A DNA stretch of 64,000 nt. It comes from Xanthostigma xanthostigma. Lineage: Eukaryota > Arthropoda > Insecta > Raphidioptera > Raphidiidae. Position numbers and translations under genes: made by a program. This document shows, in pieces, positions 39,191 through 50,289 of the stretch (position 1 is its first letter; each line of letters begins with the position of its first letter). The stretch is from positions 6,138,001 through 6,202,000 of the forward strand of contig OY754464.1 in assembly GCA_963575645.1 (NCBI GenBank), written 5' to 3'. A model generated the notes under the pieces. It ran no database searches, was not told where the DNA came from, and saw only the letters and a program-made list of their open reading frames with translations.

Positions 39191-41154
39191 ATATATTGAC
39201 AAAATATGTCACGTTTTTTGATACAATTTTCAAGAATATTTTCCACCAGAAGTCACGTTGCTTCCACCACACGAACTTAGCAATTTTTAATCCAACGCAA
39301 AAAATAAGAAATAAAATAATACGCCCAGTAGGGAGGTCGTCATGCCCCCTCTACACCACCGCTCTCGACTTGTGTGTGCGCGCGCGTATACTATATACAC
39401 TCCAATACCGAAAAAATTCTCCGAATCGTTTTAAAATTGAAATTTAATCCATTAGTAAAGATAAAAATGTGCTGCCAAAATTTTATAAAAATCGGCCCGG
39501 CAGGACCGGACTAAAAATGTATGAAAACGTTAGTTTGTAGAAATGGATTTACTTAAGTGTCAATTTAATTTGATAAATTGACAGTAATATTGACATGAGT
39601 TGTCCAAAAACAAAAGCCACACTGCCTGTACTAGTAAATACACTATATTGTCAGCAGGGTTTCGCATTGCGACCCGAGTTTTTTTTTTTAATTTGTCCCT
39701 CATCCGAACTTTTCCTCAACGTTTAATATTTACTGAACCCAAACTAATTACGGACAGCATAGATAATAATGTTTGGCCCAGGCTGCTTTTTTATAACAGT
39801 TTAAAAAAAGAATTTTGATTGACGCGCCACTGAGTGGTAAAAAAATGTTTTACAGCCAACGTGTTTCGTGTCAGCAAGGTAGTAATATACATACTTCTAT
39901 AATCCACAATCTACATTATAACCGCGCTCACAACTCACAAAACAAAATGGATTATGTCAGATATTCGACAAAAGAGTTACAATTTAGTCATTCCGTTAAT
40001 TTAATGATTTTAGAGCTGCATTGAAAAGAGACCTAATGCAGCACATGTTTCAAACCATCAAATCTTATCGAACGTCAGTCGTAAACTCGCAAACGAAAAT
40101 TATTCGCCAATGTATATAGTGTAGACTCTATATAGCGACACTCAAGGGACTGTGCACTTTGTGGCGTTATTGAGAGTTGTCGTTAAACAGAGAGAAGAAA
40201 TAATCCATTAATATTTCTTGCCTATAATATGTATTTACTCATAATATATAAAATTTACAACTGACCAACAAAAATTCATACTAAACATATGAAAGATAAT
40301 CCCAAAAAACAAAAAAAAACGAATTTCTTAGAATATCCGGTACGCATGATGCCGACAACAAAGCAACAAAATAACAAACAAGTATACTGTTTATTGCTTA
40401 ATGATGACGTATTGTTGTCGTTGTTCAGAGTGGGTGTGTCGTTATTTAGAGCGTATCATTGTATGAGCAACAAGGTAAACCAACTAGAGTTAAATAATTT
40501 CGACGTTTTAAAGAGTTTGTCGTTATATCGAGTGACGTTAAATCGAATTTACACTGTATTTTAAATCTTATTCGTCATCACAGATGTCACGCGTATCGTT
40601 TTGCCATTAAAAACGAAGCTCTACGAATAGATAGTCGTTTAGTTCCGTAAGGCAACGCTTATGTCAACCGGGAATCATTTGCGATAAAATAAAAATTAAG
40701 CATAAGTGACTTTGTCTTGTTGTCGGAATTATATATCGTATTTCCGCTTTCATTCAACATTTTTCTCACATACAAATGTGTTTTTACACTGCCAGTCGTT
40801 TTGTGTAGAATATTTTAATGTATTACAAATAAATGTAAAGAAAATCAAGTTATGTAAAATAAATACAATGTTACCTACTATATCACCGAATATCTGGTTC
40901 CCAACCACTCACCTATAGTCGACAATTTTTAGTCGACTAAAGAAGGTATCAACGGATAAATTTATTTTATTTTATTATCAAAAATAAATGAGAAACAAAG
41001 CGATGTAAAACTGAAATATTATTAAAAAAATTGTGTTTTATAATAAACGTTTTTAAGTGACATGACGTCATTTTTCTTGTTAGATCACGTAGACGCAACG
41101 TGTCAAGAATTATTGAACTTGTACGTATGGCGAGATGATGTCAAACGGTTCTCC
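39191..41154. other. Nearly 2 kb of anonymous sequence
   Basis: I see no repeat copies, terminal repeats or recognisable protein domains. Several plus-strand open frames of 70-90 codons (39,600-40,564) are AT-driven and carry no motif. This is one of the less repeated stretches of the window. Confidence 0.35.
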
Positions 41155-41307
41155 CGCCTGTCGAATGTTCTGGAAGCATATCAACCTGTCTTAACATGCA
41201 TTGCCTTCTCCAGGCAATTCTTAGAAGGTCGGGTTTTTACCTGCTTTCCATTGTTGTTGTTGTCGTGGTCTGGAACACATTATCGTCCCAACAGGGAGCA
41301 CGCAACA
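41155..41307 (-). mobile_element. LTR 5'-end fragment with heat-shock element
   Basis: In minus-strand sense it starts TGTTGCGTGCTCCC and runs through the U3 region homologous to 19,205-19,806. It stops shortly after GAATGTTCTGGAA (41,163-41,175), a perfect three-box heat-shock element. The TATA box and the rest are gone. Confidence 0.75.
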
Positions 41308-41867
41308 CTACCTCTTTATAATACTAGTAGGAGATAGATCAAAATTTCAGATTTAAAATGAAATGATTGGATTGGTAGAACGGTTTTGTACAGTTTATTT
41401 GTGGATTGAGTCAGTTTTGTTTCCTGTCCGATGAAGTTTTATATTTAGTGGGAATATTTAAGTTTTTGTCTTTGTTTACAGAAAATATTGAAACAGTATT
41501 ATTGGCCAAAGGGGCAGTAGTTTTGAAGAAGTTGTATATTATATTATTTATGAACCACTGAAAAGCGAGTTTCCTAATTTATGATGTGAACAAACAGACA
41601 TAGAATGCTATATATATGTTACTGGGAATGCACAAAATCAATAAATACTTCAGTATCCAGTTGAAAAATAGTATAGGTATATGACACCACAAGGGTAGAA
41701 AGTTTGAGATTCTTGCACTGCGCATCATGATGCCCGAGACAAACAGTATCATGACAGATGGCACTGTATTCAACAGATGCCGTTCCCGTATTATTTATAC
41801 CATATTTTGTTGCTTTAACGTACAAAAGATGGCGCTGCTTTTCACGTGTCACAGGTGCGACATCTAT
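41308..41867. other. Anonymous sequence
   Basis: No supported feature. Confidence 0.3.
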
Positions 41868-42010
41868 AATCTATATAATAGATATATAAAAACACGCGCG
41901 TTTTCGAATGCAACGTTGTGTTACAATTTCAAAGCAATCGGCGAGGAACTTTCGGGGTTTTGCGATTTTGAACCTACGAACATTTACATTTTTATTTATA
42001 TAGATTTCTT
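41868..42010 (+). mobile_element. Helitron-related non-coding tail fragment
   Basis: The CAATTTCAAAGCAATCGG and GAGGAACTTTCGG blocks match the non-coding stretch next to the helicase remnant at 16,784-16,870 in the opposite orientation. AAATTTATATAG-type sequence follows. It is probably the end of the same Helitron family. Confidence 0.45.
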
Positions 42011-42291
42011 AAAAAGCTCGGTCTAAGTACCAGTTTTCATGCATTACCAAATTAACAGTTTGCTTAGAATGTACTCGACGTTGTATGGCGGGTTTGTTCT
42101 TTGACGTCTCTGATAAATGTAAATAAAGGGAAATAGCAAATGAAGTTAATACAAATAAACGTATGTTTGAAATTGGTTTATCCATTTAATGCTTTTAATG
42201 CCGTATTTAATCAATTTTACATACAAACTGTTTCCATTAATTTTACAAAGAAAATGCGGCATCTGTTTTTCATTGATATATCTATATTCTA
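42011..42291. other. Short anonymous spacer
   Basis: No supported feature up to the Helitron CTAG end. Confidence 0.3.
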
Positions 42292-42955
42292 CTAGCGGAC
42301 CCGGCGAACTTCGTACCGCCTAACAGTATAATATATATATATATAGCGGCCCTGTACGTGCTTCGCTACGTATAAAGTGAAATAATAAAACAATTTAATT
42401 GGAACATCTATCTATCTATTTTATTTATTTTAAAATATACATGGACGTATATGTGTGTATGTCGAGCACTCCGGCTGCGCCGTCGTGCCCGGTGCAAAAA
42501 AACGAATGGGGAAGGAAGAAAAAAAATTTAGGGGTGGACTACCCCTAACATTTAGGGGGATGAAAAATAGATGTTGGCGAAGTGACACCTGTAGACATCT
42601 GGCGGGGATAACTAATTAAATGACGATTGATCAGTTTTCGACCGGAGAAAAAAAATGATTAAATTACTAAAATGGCTATTAAAAAATAAGGGTTGATCGT
42701 AGAAGGGTGAAAATTGAGGATTGTATGTATTTTTGTATGTTGTATCATAAAAAAACAGAAATTAAAAATTTTGTCTAAAAAATAAAAAAAAAAATTTAGG
42801 GGTGGACTACCCCTAACATTTAGGGGGATGAAAAATAGATGTTGGTCGATTCTCATAGATACCGGATAAGCACAAAAAATTTCATCAAAATCGGTCAAGC
42901 CGTATCGGAGGAGTATGGCAACGAAAACTGTGACACGAGAATTTTATATATTAGA
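42292..42955 (-). mobile_element. Helitron-E copy with internal duplication
   Basis: In minus-strand sense it starts TCTAATATATAAAATTCTCG with GTGTCACAGTTTTCG following. It ends GGCGGTACGAAGTTCGCC hairpin plus CTAG, between A and T. A 54-base block containing GGGGTGGACTACCCCTAAC occurs twice, 268 bases apart. No protein is encoded. Confidence 0.85.
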
Positions 42956-43603
42956 TAGTACTAATATATAAAGCTGAAGAGTTTGTTTGTTTGAACGCGC
43001 TAATCTCAGAAACTGCTGGTTCGAATTGAAAAAAAATTTATTTTGTTGGATAGCCCATTTATCGAGGAAGACTATAAGCTATATAATATTACGCTACGAC
43101 AAATTGGAGCGGAATATCAATGAAAAATGTTGCAAGATGTATCTCAAAATTAGTCCGTCCGACATTTCAGGTGAAACTAAATATAAATAACTAAATGTAA
43201 CTAAATTTATTTTTTTTTAATTTTCTACATTACCTACTTTCTTCTAAGGCTTACATTTCAATTTTTTTAAATTTTATTACGACTATATAAATTAAATCTA
43301 ATTAATAGCTCATTTGAAAACTGTTATATGTAAGTACAACTATTAGGTACCTATATAAAAATAATTTTCCTACAGTGTTTTCAATTAAATATTTATTATA
43401 TTAAAAGAAATTTATTAATTAAAAAAAGTATAAATTAGGTAATACTTCTTTTTAACGACAAAAACTTTTGAACAGTAAGGCCGATCATTATGAAGTGTGG
43501 ACACAACTTTCATCTGGGTAAACTAAGATGAATGTGCGTACTCATGTCCCTTCGTTCCCCATTCGTTCTTTTGCATCCGGGTGAAACCGGGCGGGACTGC
43601 TAG
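42956..43603 (+). mobile_element. Helitron-A copy lacking the tRNA module
   Basis: Immediately beside Helitron-E it starts near TAGTACTAATATATAAAGC and ends with a CCGGGTGAAACCGGG hairpin and CTAG before T. The region that holds the tRNA-Lys module elsewhere is replaced by ACTAAATATAAATAACTAAA, so the module is absent or deleted. An AT-rich stretch shared with 14,030-14,200 is present. Confidence 0.85.
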
Positions 43604-43627
43604 TGTACCTATATATAATATATATTA

Positions 43628-43824
43628 CTAGCGGTTCCGCTTGGTTTCACCCGGGTGCAAAAGCACGTACATCAGTACGCACGTTCATCTTAATTTACCG
43701 AGATGACTGTTGTGTCCAAATTTCATGATGATCGGAGTTACCGTTCAAAAGTTTTTGTCGGACGGACAAATTTTTAGTTACATTTTTCACCGATGCTCCG
43801 CTCCTATTGGTTGTAGCGATATAT
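43628..43824 (-). mobile_element. Helitron-A, internally deleted copy
   Basis: The CTAG end with its hairpin is at 43,628. After GTTTTTGTCG the sequence jumps to CATTTTTCACCGATGCTCCG, a block normally several hundred bases away. The 5' end is missing and is replaced by Helitron-B. Confidence 0.8.
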
Positions 43825-43974
43825 ATCTGATAGAATTCGCTCAAAGCTATTAGTTCAGAAGCAAATCTGGTACAATTTGCTCAAAGCTCTTAGTCCAGAC
43901 GCCGGGTTGCGAACGAAATACATTTTTCAGAATTATATCTATCGCACCCGGATGAAACCGGTCCGGGCCGCTAT
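43825..43974 (+). mobile_element. Helitron-B 3' fragment
   Basis: It contains TCTGATAGAATTCGCTCAAA, AGCTATTAGTTCAGAAGC and the CACCCGGATGAAACCGG hairpin. It ends CTAT in place of CTAG, as does the copy at 52,447. Confidence 0.75.
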
Positions 43975-45306
43975 TGGTACATAGTTTTCGCACTGATACG
44001 TATATAAAAACTGAACTTTTTACATTAGTAGCAAGTGTGATTCATCATTTTTAATGTAACTTTTGCATTTTATAGAAAGCAAAACTTGCCTTGTATCATA
44101 CAATATTCAGAGTTGGCTGTTCGAGTTGACTGTGCGAACTCTCTCTCTCTCTTTCTCCATCTATTCCATTTCGTTCCGTTCCATTCGAGTTTTCCCGTCA
44201 AAATAAGATTGATATAAATTATGAAGTGAATACCGGGCTCTCGCTTGTTGGAGGCGCGTGAATGGTGCTTATTGTTTGGACCCAGGGGATTCCCAGTGTC
44301 TGCTGTTACACCTTATCATTGACTTAAACAATAGCTGAGAGCTGGCAACATTTGTGTTTTCTGTTGTAACAAATTGTTGATACATTAAAAAATGTTCTGA
44401 TATAAAAAAAGATAGAAAGATCTTGCGTTAGTATGTATGTTTCATCTCCAGCCCCAAATCTACGATTTTTTCGAACCGGGGCAGAAACTTGATAATAGCG
44501 CCCCCTCTCTGCAAGCAGTAAATCGGAAAAAGGACAGATTGGGTGTGGTTTTCAACTATATTATATTATGATTTTGGCGCCCCCTGAAACTTCCCCCCCT
44601 AGATATGGGGCTTTTCACCTCTGTAGTGTGAAGTGATTCGTTGAAATGTCACGGAAGTGACACTAAGCTTTCTTGGTCAACATTTTTTTGAGGTTATACG
44701 CATCTTTTGAAAGTATCATGGCACAGGCTTAGTGTTTTTTTCCTTCAATTAGATTCATTCTAGAAAACAATTTTACTTAGATTTTAATAGTATAGGTATT
44801 TAAAGTTTCAAAGCTCGTAAGTTTAAATAAATTCGAAAGTTTATTTTAGTGACTTCTATTAAAACTAGTCAAATCTAACGTTTCAAGTTACAGTTTCAAA
44901 CTTTATAACTAGCATCCCTCGAGACTCTTTAAGTTATTTTGGATTTCTGTAGAAATGTTACTTGAATGTTAATCCACCAGATAGTAGAATGTGTTCAGGC
45001 TATCCAAATCATTATTTCAATACTAATATATTTCTCCTATACTATAAGCACGTATCTAAAACTTCGTGTGCTGATACCTTGGATCACTTTAACAGGATGA
45101 TAACTTTCTGGGAAACCTAGAAAAGTTGGAATTTTGATGACATGTCAAGGATTTTTGTGAGAAAAATAAACGTTCAAGTGCGAGCTTGAAAAGTATGAGC
45201 TGTGAGGTTTTCCATCTCAATCTAATCATATTATACGAATGATGATTCCCACCTAACGTGCCTAATAGTATATTACACCACAAGAGCCAATATATACAGG
45301 TGTATA
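43975..45306. other. Anonymous sequence
   Basis: A CT microsatellite lies at 44,142-44,157. No repeat copy or protein domain was recognised in the rest. Confidence 0.3.
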
Positions 45307-45472
45307 CAGTATGTAAACGCGTAAGGTGCACATAGGGAAATTAGCATTGGGAAAAAATACTTGGATCAGAGTTAGCCATGACTGCATTAAAAGTTATTTC
45401 TATTGAATTATCGTGGTAATCTTGAGAATTTCTATTTTATTTTGATTTATTTTTATTTTACTTGGCTTTTTA
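45307..45472 (+). mobile_element. Tc1/mariner-like MITE fragment
   Basis: TACAGTATGTAAACGCG and AAGGTGCACATAGGGAAATT open the fragment. It matches the right part of 8,134-8,713 in reverse up to ATTTTACTTGGC, where the family G terminus begins. Confidence 0.8.
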
Positions 45473-45907
45473 GGCGCGAATAGCGTAAGCTAGCTAAAGC
45501 GCCTATATTTACTCGCTTTGTCTGTGAATCTGTGAATCTGTGATCCCGAATTTTGTATCCAGCGTACAGCCCGAACGACTTAATCGATTTTAAAAAACTT
45601 TTTTTTGTTCGATTTTTCTCCGGGTAACTTAGATCCTAACGTCGCCCGATTTTTAAATTTTTGCTCCAGAGGGGAGCAATTTAGAAAAAACGAAGTTTTT
45701 CGCTTATAACTCGCTCAATTTAAATCAGATCGGTTCGAAACCTGTCTTAAACGAAAGAGGAGAAAATTTTACATAAATTTCGTACAACAGAATTTGCCCA
45801 ATCAGTTTTTAAACGCTTTATATTAGTTTGGGTTGTAAATATGTGTGTATGTATGTATGTAACTAACTGTCCGTAACGGAATCTTTGAGCATAATTTTCA
45901 CCAATTT

Positions 45908-47007
45908 CCCGAAGTCTGATTAATTTGAAACTTTGCATACGTATCAAGGACCGATGACAATGCAATAATTTGATAACAGTTTCCCATTATCCTTATTAGG
46001 ACCCCCAGGATTAATAAATTCTTTTATAGATCCTCTGTAGTAAACGCTTTATTTTCACCAATTTCCCGAAGTCTGATTAATTTGAAACTTTGCATACGTA
46101 TCAAGGACCGATGACAATGCAATAATTTGATAACAGTTTCCCATTATCCTTATTAGGACCCCCAGGATTAATAAATTCTTTTCCCGAAGTCTGATTAATT
46201 TGAAACTTTGCATACGTATCAAGGACCGATGACAATGCAATAATTTGATAACAGTTTCCCATTATCCTTATTAGGACCCCCAGGATTAATAAATTCTTTT
46301 ATAGATCCTCTGTAGTAAACGCTTTATTTTCACCAATTTCCCGAAGTCTGATTAATTTGAAACTTTGCATACGTATCAAGGACCGATGACAATGCAATAA
46401 TTTGATAACAGTTTCCCATTATCCTTATTAGGACCCCCAGGATTAATAAATTCTTTTCCCGAAGTCTGATTAATTTGAAACTTTGCATACGTATCAAGGA
46501 CCGATGACAATGCAATAATTTGATAACAGTTTCCCATTATCCTTATTAGGACCCCCAGGATTAATAAATTCTTTTATAGATCCTCTGTAGTAAACGCTTT
46601 ATTTTCACCAATTTCCCGAAGTCTGATTAATTTGAAACTTTGCATACGTATCAAGGACCGATGACAATGCAATAATTTGATAACAGTTTCCCATTATCCT
46701 TATTAGGACCCCCAGGATTAATAAATTCTTTTCCCGAAGTCTGATTAATTTGAAACTTTGCATACGTATCAAGGACCGATGACAATGCAATAATTTGATA
46801 ACAGTTTCCCATTATCCTTATTAGGACCCCCAGGATTAATAAATTCTTTTATAGATCCTCTGTAGTAAACGCTTTATTTTCACCAATTTCCCGAAGTCTG
46901 ATTAATTTGAAACTTTGCATACGTATCAAGGACCGATGACAATGCAATAATTTGATAACAGTTTCCCATTATCCTTATTAGGACCCCCAGGATTAATAAA
47001 TTCTTTT
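45908..47007 (+). repeat. Higher-order tandem array, 118-bp core, 275-bp dimer
   Basis: CCCGAAGTCTGATTAATTTG starts lie at 45,908, 46,065, 46,183, 46,340, 46,458, 46,615, 46,733 and 46,890, so spacings alternate 157 and 118. The longer spacing adds a 39-base linker containing GTAAACGCTTTATTTTCACC, which echoes the element's own 5' end. The 275-bp dimers look identical, which points to recent amplification. Confidence 0.93.
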
Positions 47008-47036
47008 ATAGATCCTCAAACTAAAAAGTGAAAAAT

Positions 47037-47254
47037 AAAATATAGTTTAAAAAAAACTAAAAAACACGCTTTATATCGGACTAAAAAGTAAAAAATAATT
47101 GTTTTAAAATAAGCTTAAAAAGCGTTGGGCGCTTTGTTCCACATTTTCGTACATCGAGCGCCCAACGCTTTTTAAGCTTATTTTAAAACAATTATTTTTT
47201 ACTTTTTAGTCCGATATAAAGCGTGTTTTTTAGTTTTTTTTAAACTATATTTTA
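47037..47254. repeat. Perfect long palindrome, copy 2
   Basis: It has the same layout as 37,250-37,463 with the same spacer (TTTGTTCCACATTTTCGTAC). Its arms are perfect complements of each other over the 67 bases checked, yet differ from copy 1 at two positions present in both arms. Confidence 0.9.
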
Positions 47255-47822
47255 TTTTATACACATTTATATAGAAATAAATTCAATCTGATATAACCGA
47301 TAGCAAACATCTTTCGGTTATCTCTCTCTGTTGCACGGTATAACATGGTAATATAATTATTGCGTATGTTCTGTCTTAAAATAAAATTGGTCGATAATTT
47401 TATTTATGACAATAATAAAAAAACAAAAAGATAGCATTTGTTCAAAAACGGATGCCATTTGAAATATTTGTAAAATTCCACGCCTTCTAAGTTAACAATT
47501 TGAATAACTAATTATTAGAACTTAATACTTTACCAGATGCAAACGTCACTTTTGACATTTCTTATCATTCCGACACCAAGGATGAGCGGATTGAAACCAA
47601 ATTTTGGGAGGATGTTTGATATGCAAATATGAAGTGGCCTATTGTTTTTGGGGAACATCGGCGCATGCGTAAAAGAATATATCTCTTATAATGTTGTTTT
47701 ATATAATAATAATATAGTTTTTAAAACGGTTTTTACTCTATCTATTTTTGCTAGAAATTTTTGTAAATTTTTTGGGGAAAATCGGCGCATGCGCAAAAGA
47801 GATACATGCCATAATTGTTTTT

Positions 47823-47911
47823 GACGTGATAACGTCTTATAAATTAATGAATCACGTCAAAATAAAAAGATGAAACACCGGCTGCATGCACGAAAAAGTG
47901 TAACGTTCCTA
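47823..47911 (+). mobile_element. Family D left-end fragment
   Basis: GACGTGATAACGTCTTATAA through CATGCACGAAAAAGTGTAAC is the left 90 bases of family D. The sequence then changes to unrelated DNA leading to the satellite. Confidence 0.75.
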
Positions 47912-48031
47912 ACGTTACTAAGTGAGCGACTAGAATGCCTTCGGTAATTTTGAAGCAGATATCATCAACCGATTGAGATGAAAATTTGTATACACGTTTA
48001 GTTTGAATGACAATTATGAATGGTTAGCTGT
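47912..48031. other. Leader sequence of the 120-bp satellite
   Basis: The stretch beginning GAGCGACTAGAATGCC looks like the left part of the element that carries the satellite. I found no other copy in the window. Confidence 0.35.
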
Positions 48032-49284
48032 GTGACGTCACTCTAAATCCAATATAGCGCACTTCTAAAGATGGCGGATTAATTTTATTATGTTTTCCTA
48101 CAATATGGGTATCAAATGAAAGGGCTTGCTGAGAATAACTCGAAAAATAAAGTGACGTCACTCTAAATCCAATATGGCGGACTTCTAAAGATGGCGGACT
48201 AATTTTGTTATGTTTTCCTACAATATGGGTATCAAATGAAAGGGCTTGCTGAGAATAACTCGAAAAATAAAGTGACGTCACTCTAAATCCAATATGGCGG
48301 ACTTCTAGAGATGGCGGACTAATTTTATTATGCTTTCCTACAATATGGCTATCAAATGAAAGGGCTTGTTGAGAATAACTCGAAAAATAAAGTGACGTCA
48401 TTCTAAATCCAATATGGCGGACTTCTAAAGATGGCGGACTAATTTTATTATGTTTTCCTACAATATGGGTATCAAATGAAAGGGCTTGCTGAGAATAACT
48501 CGAAAAATAAAGTGACGTCACTCTAAATCCAATATGGCGGACTTCTAAAGATGGCGGACTAATTTTATTATGCTTTCCTACAATATGGGTATCAAATGAA
48601 AGGGCTTGCTGAGAATAACTAGAAAAATAAAGTGACGTCACTCTAAATCCTATATGGCGGACTTCTAAAGATGGCGGACTAATTTTATTATGCTTTCCTA
48701 CAATATGGGTATCAATGAAAGGGCTTGCTGAGAATAATTCGAAAAATAAAGTGACATCACTCAAAATCCAATATGGCGGACTTCTAAAGATGGCGGATTA
48801 AGTTTATTATGCTTTTCTACAATATAGGTATCAAATGAAAGGGCTTGCTGAAAATAACTCGAAAAATAAGGTGACGTCACTCTAAATCCAATATGGCGGA
48901 CTTCTAAAGATGGCGGACTAATTGTATTATGTTTTCCTACAATATGGGTATCAAATGAAAGGGCTTGCTGAGAATAACTCGAAAAATAAAGTGACGTCAT
49001 TCTTAATCCAATATGGCGGACTTTTAAAGATGGCGGACTAATTTTATTATGCTTTCCTACAATATGGGTATCAAATGAAAGGGCTTGCTGAGAATAACTC
49101 GAAAAATAAAGTGATGTCACTCTAAATCCAATATGGCGGACTTCTAAAGATGGCGGACTAATTTTATTATGCTTTCCTACAATATGGGTATCAAATGAAA
49201 GGGCTTGCTGATAATAACTCGAAAAATCAAGTGACGTCACTCTAAATCCAATATGGCGGACTTCTAAAGATGGCGGACTAATTT
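48032..49284. repeat. 120-bp satellite, 10.4 units, with CRE and ATGGCGG motifs
   Basis: GTGACGTCA-type starts recur every 120 bases from 48,032 to 49,231, with one 119-base step. Nine of eleven keep the palindrome TGACGTCA. Each complete unit has AATATGGCGGAC and AAAGATGGCGGA or close variants. Because 120 is a multiple of three, the minus strand reads as 40-residue repeats (SPPSLEVRHIGFRVTS and on), giving frames of over 200 codons. There is no independent sign that these are translated. Confidence 0.93.
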
Positions 49285-49287
49285 TTT

Positions 49288-49477
49288 GACGTGATAACGT
49301 CTTATAAATTGATGAAACACCAGCTGCACGCACGAAAAAGTGTAACGTTCCGTAACGTTCCGCCTGACCCTGTGCGTGCAAGCGAGAGCGCAGTAATGTT
49401 ATATTAAATATGATATTCGAGCGGAATACGTTATCACGTAAAACTATCGTCCGTAAACCGACTTTACAGACAACCAA
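49288..49477 (+). mobile_element. Family D, 190-bp short form
   Basis: Both ends (GACGTGATAACGTC and CAGACAACCAA) are present with T-runs on each side. It lacks the family G-derived core. Placed at the satellite's right edge, it defines the minimal form of the element. Confidence 0.85.
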
Positions 49478-49915
49478 TTTTTTTTATATAATAATGGTGT
49501 ACTTTTTATAATGTTTTATTATTCTTCTTTACAAGAAAGATTTGTAAAATGTTTTTTTTGAGAGAAAGTCGGCGCATGCGCAGAAGAGGTATAAGTTATA
49601 AAGTTGTTTGTATATAACAATGGTATACTTTTCATAACAGTTTATTATTCGATCTATTTTTACAAGATTTTTGTATAATTTTTGGGAAAAATCGGAGCAT
49701 GCGCAAAAGAGATACATGCCATCGTTGTTTTTTATATAATAATGGTGTACTTTTTATTATGTTTTATTATTCTATTTTAAAGAAAGTTTTGTAAAAAATT
49801 CTTTGAGCTAAAGTCGGCACATATTATATGCTATAAAGTTGTTTTTATATAATAATTGGGTACTTTTCATAACGGTTTATTTTTCTATCTGTTTTTACAA
49901 GAAAGTTATCATTTT
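49478..49915 (+). repeat. Family G array, three to four units
   Basis: Units carrying TCGGCGCATGCGCAGAAG (perfect decamer at 49,572), TCGGAGCATGCGCAAAAG (one change) and a decayed TCGGCACATATTA follow each other about 120 bases apart. They are separated by GTACTTTTTATAATGTTTTA-like blocks. Confidence 0.7.
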
Positions 49916-50081
49916 TTTTCTAAACTCATAATTTCAGAAATATTTTGAAAAAAAATCTGTTGTTCTTTTGTTCTGAAGATGTTAGTTAGCTAGCTCTGTT
50001 TAATTTTTGCATGACACAATAACATATTACATAGAGAACCATGAAATTATTAAAATAATATGCTCCAAGTGTCGTTAAATA

Positions 50082-50229
50082 TATATGTCACCGGGATATT
50101 GTCAAACCCGTGATATTATAATTTCACTTAGTGAAATTACAATATCACGACTCTTTTTCAATCGTGATATTGTAATTTCACTAGTGAAATTACAATATCA
50201 CGGATTTGACAATATCCCGGTGACATATA
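50082..50229. mobile_element. Palindromic MITE, second copy
   Basis: Both ends read TATATGTCACCGGGATATTG, one base different from both ends of 27,561-27,708 (GTCACC against GTCGCC). The internal arms show the same two variant forms as the first copy but in swapped order, so the copy is inverted. Confidence 0.85.
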
Positions 50230-50289
50230 CACCGATTTTTAAACAAAACACCGGGGTATATGACGTAAAATTTCGCGCCTTGTAATTCT

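Larger units (their letters stand above)
45803..47254 (+). mobile_element. Family P element with expanded core array
   Basis: The start AAACGCTTTATATTAGTTTG and the terminal palindrome match 36,993-37,467. Here the single 118-bp core has become eight cores. It is inserted into family G within a T-run. The comparison gives a before/after pair for an array expansion inside a mobile element. Confidence 0.85.
45473..47822 (+). mobile_element. Family G element, interrupted copy
   Basis: It begins with the hairpin-forming GGCGCGAATAGCGTAAGC (45,473-45,503) and follows the 22,860-23,970 order in the opposite orientation: CGCTTTGTCTGTGAATCTG, TCGCCCGATTTTTAAA, CGAAACCTGTCTTAAACG. After the family P insertion (45,803-47,254) it continues with ACCGATAGCAAACATC and the GCGCATGCGC unit (47,785). 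It then breaks into a family D end. Confidence 0.65.

Noticed and set aside
45908..47007. CRISPR-like array
   Set aside because: The repeats are 118 bp with identical linkers and no variable spacers, in an insect-type genome. It is a tandem expansion inside a transposon.
48024..49477. Two long minus-strand frames (246 and 238 codons) as a repetitive protein gene
   Set aside because: The frames follow from a 120-bp satellite whose length is a multiple of three. There is no non-repeat N- or C-terminal part, and the frame breaks at the single 119-base unit.
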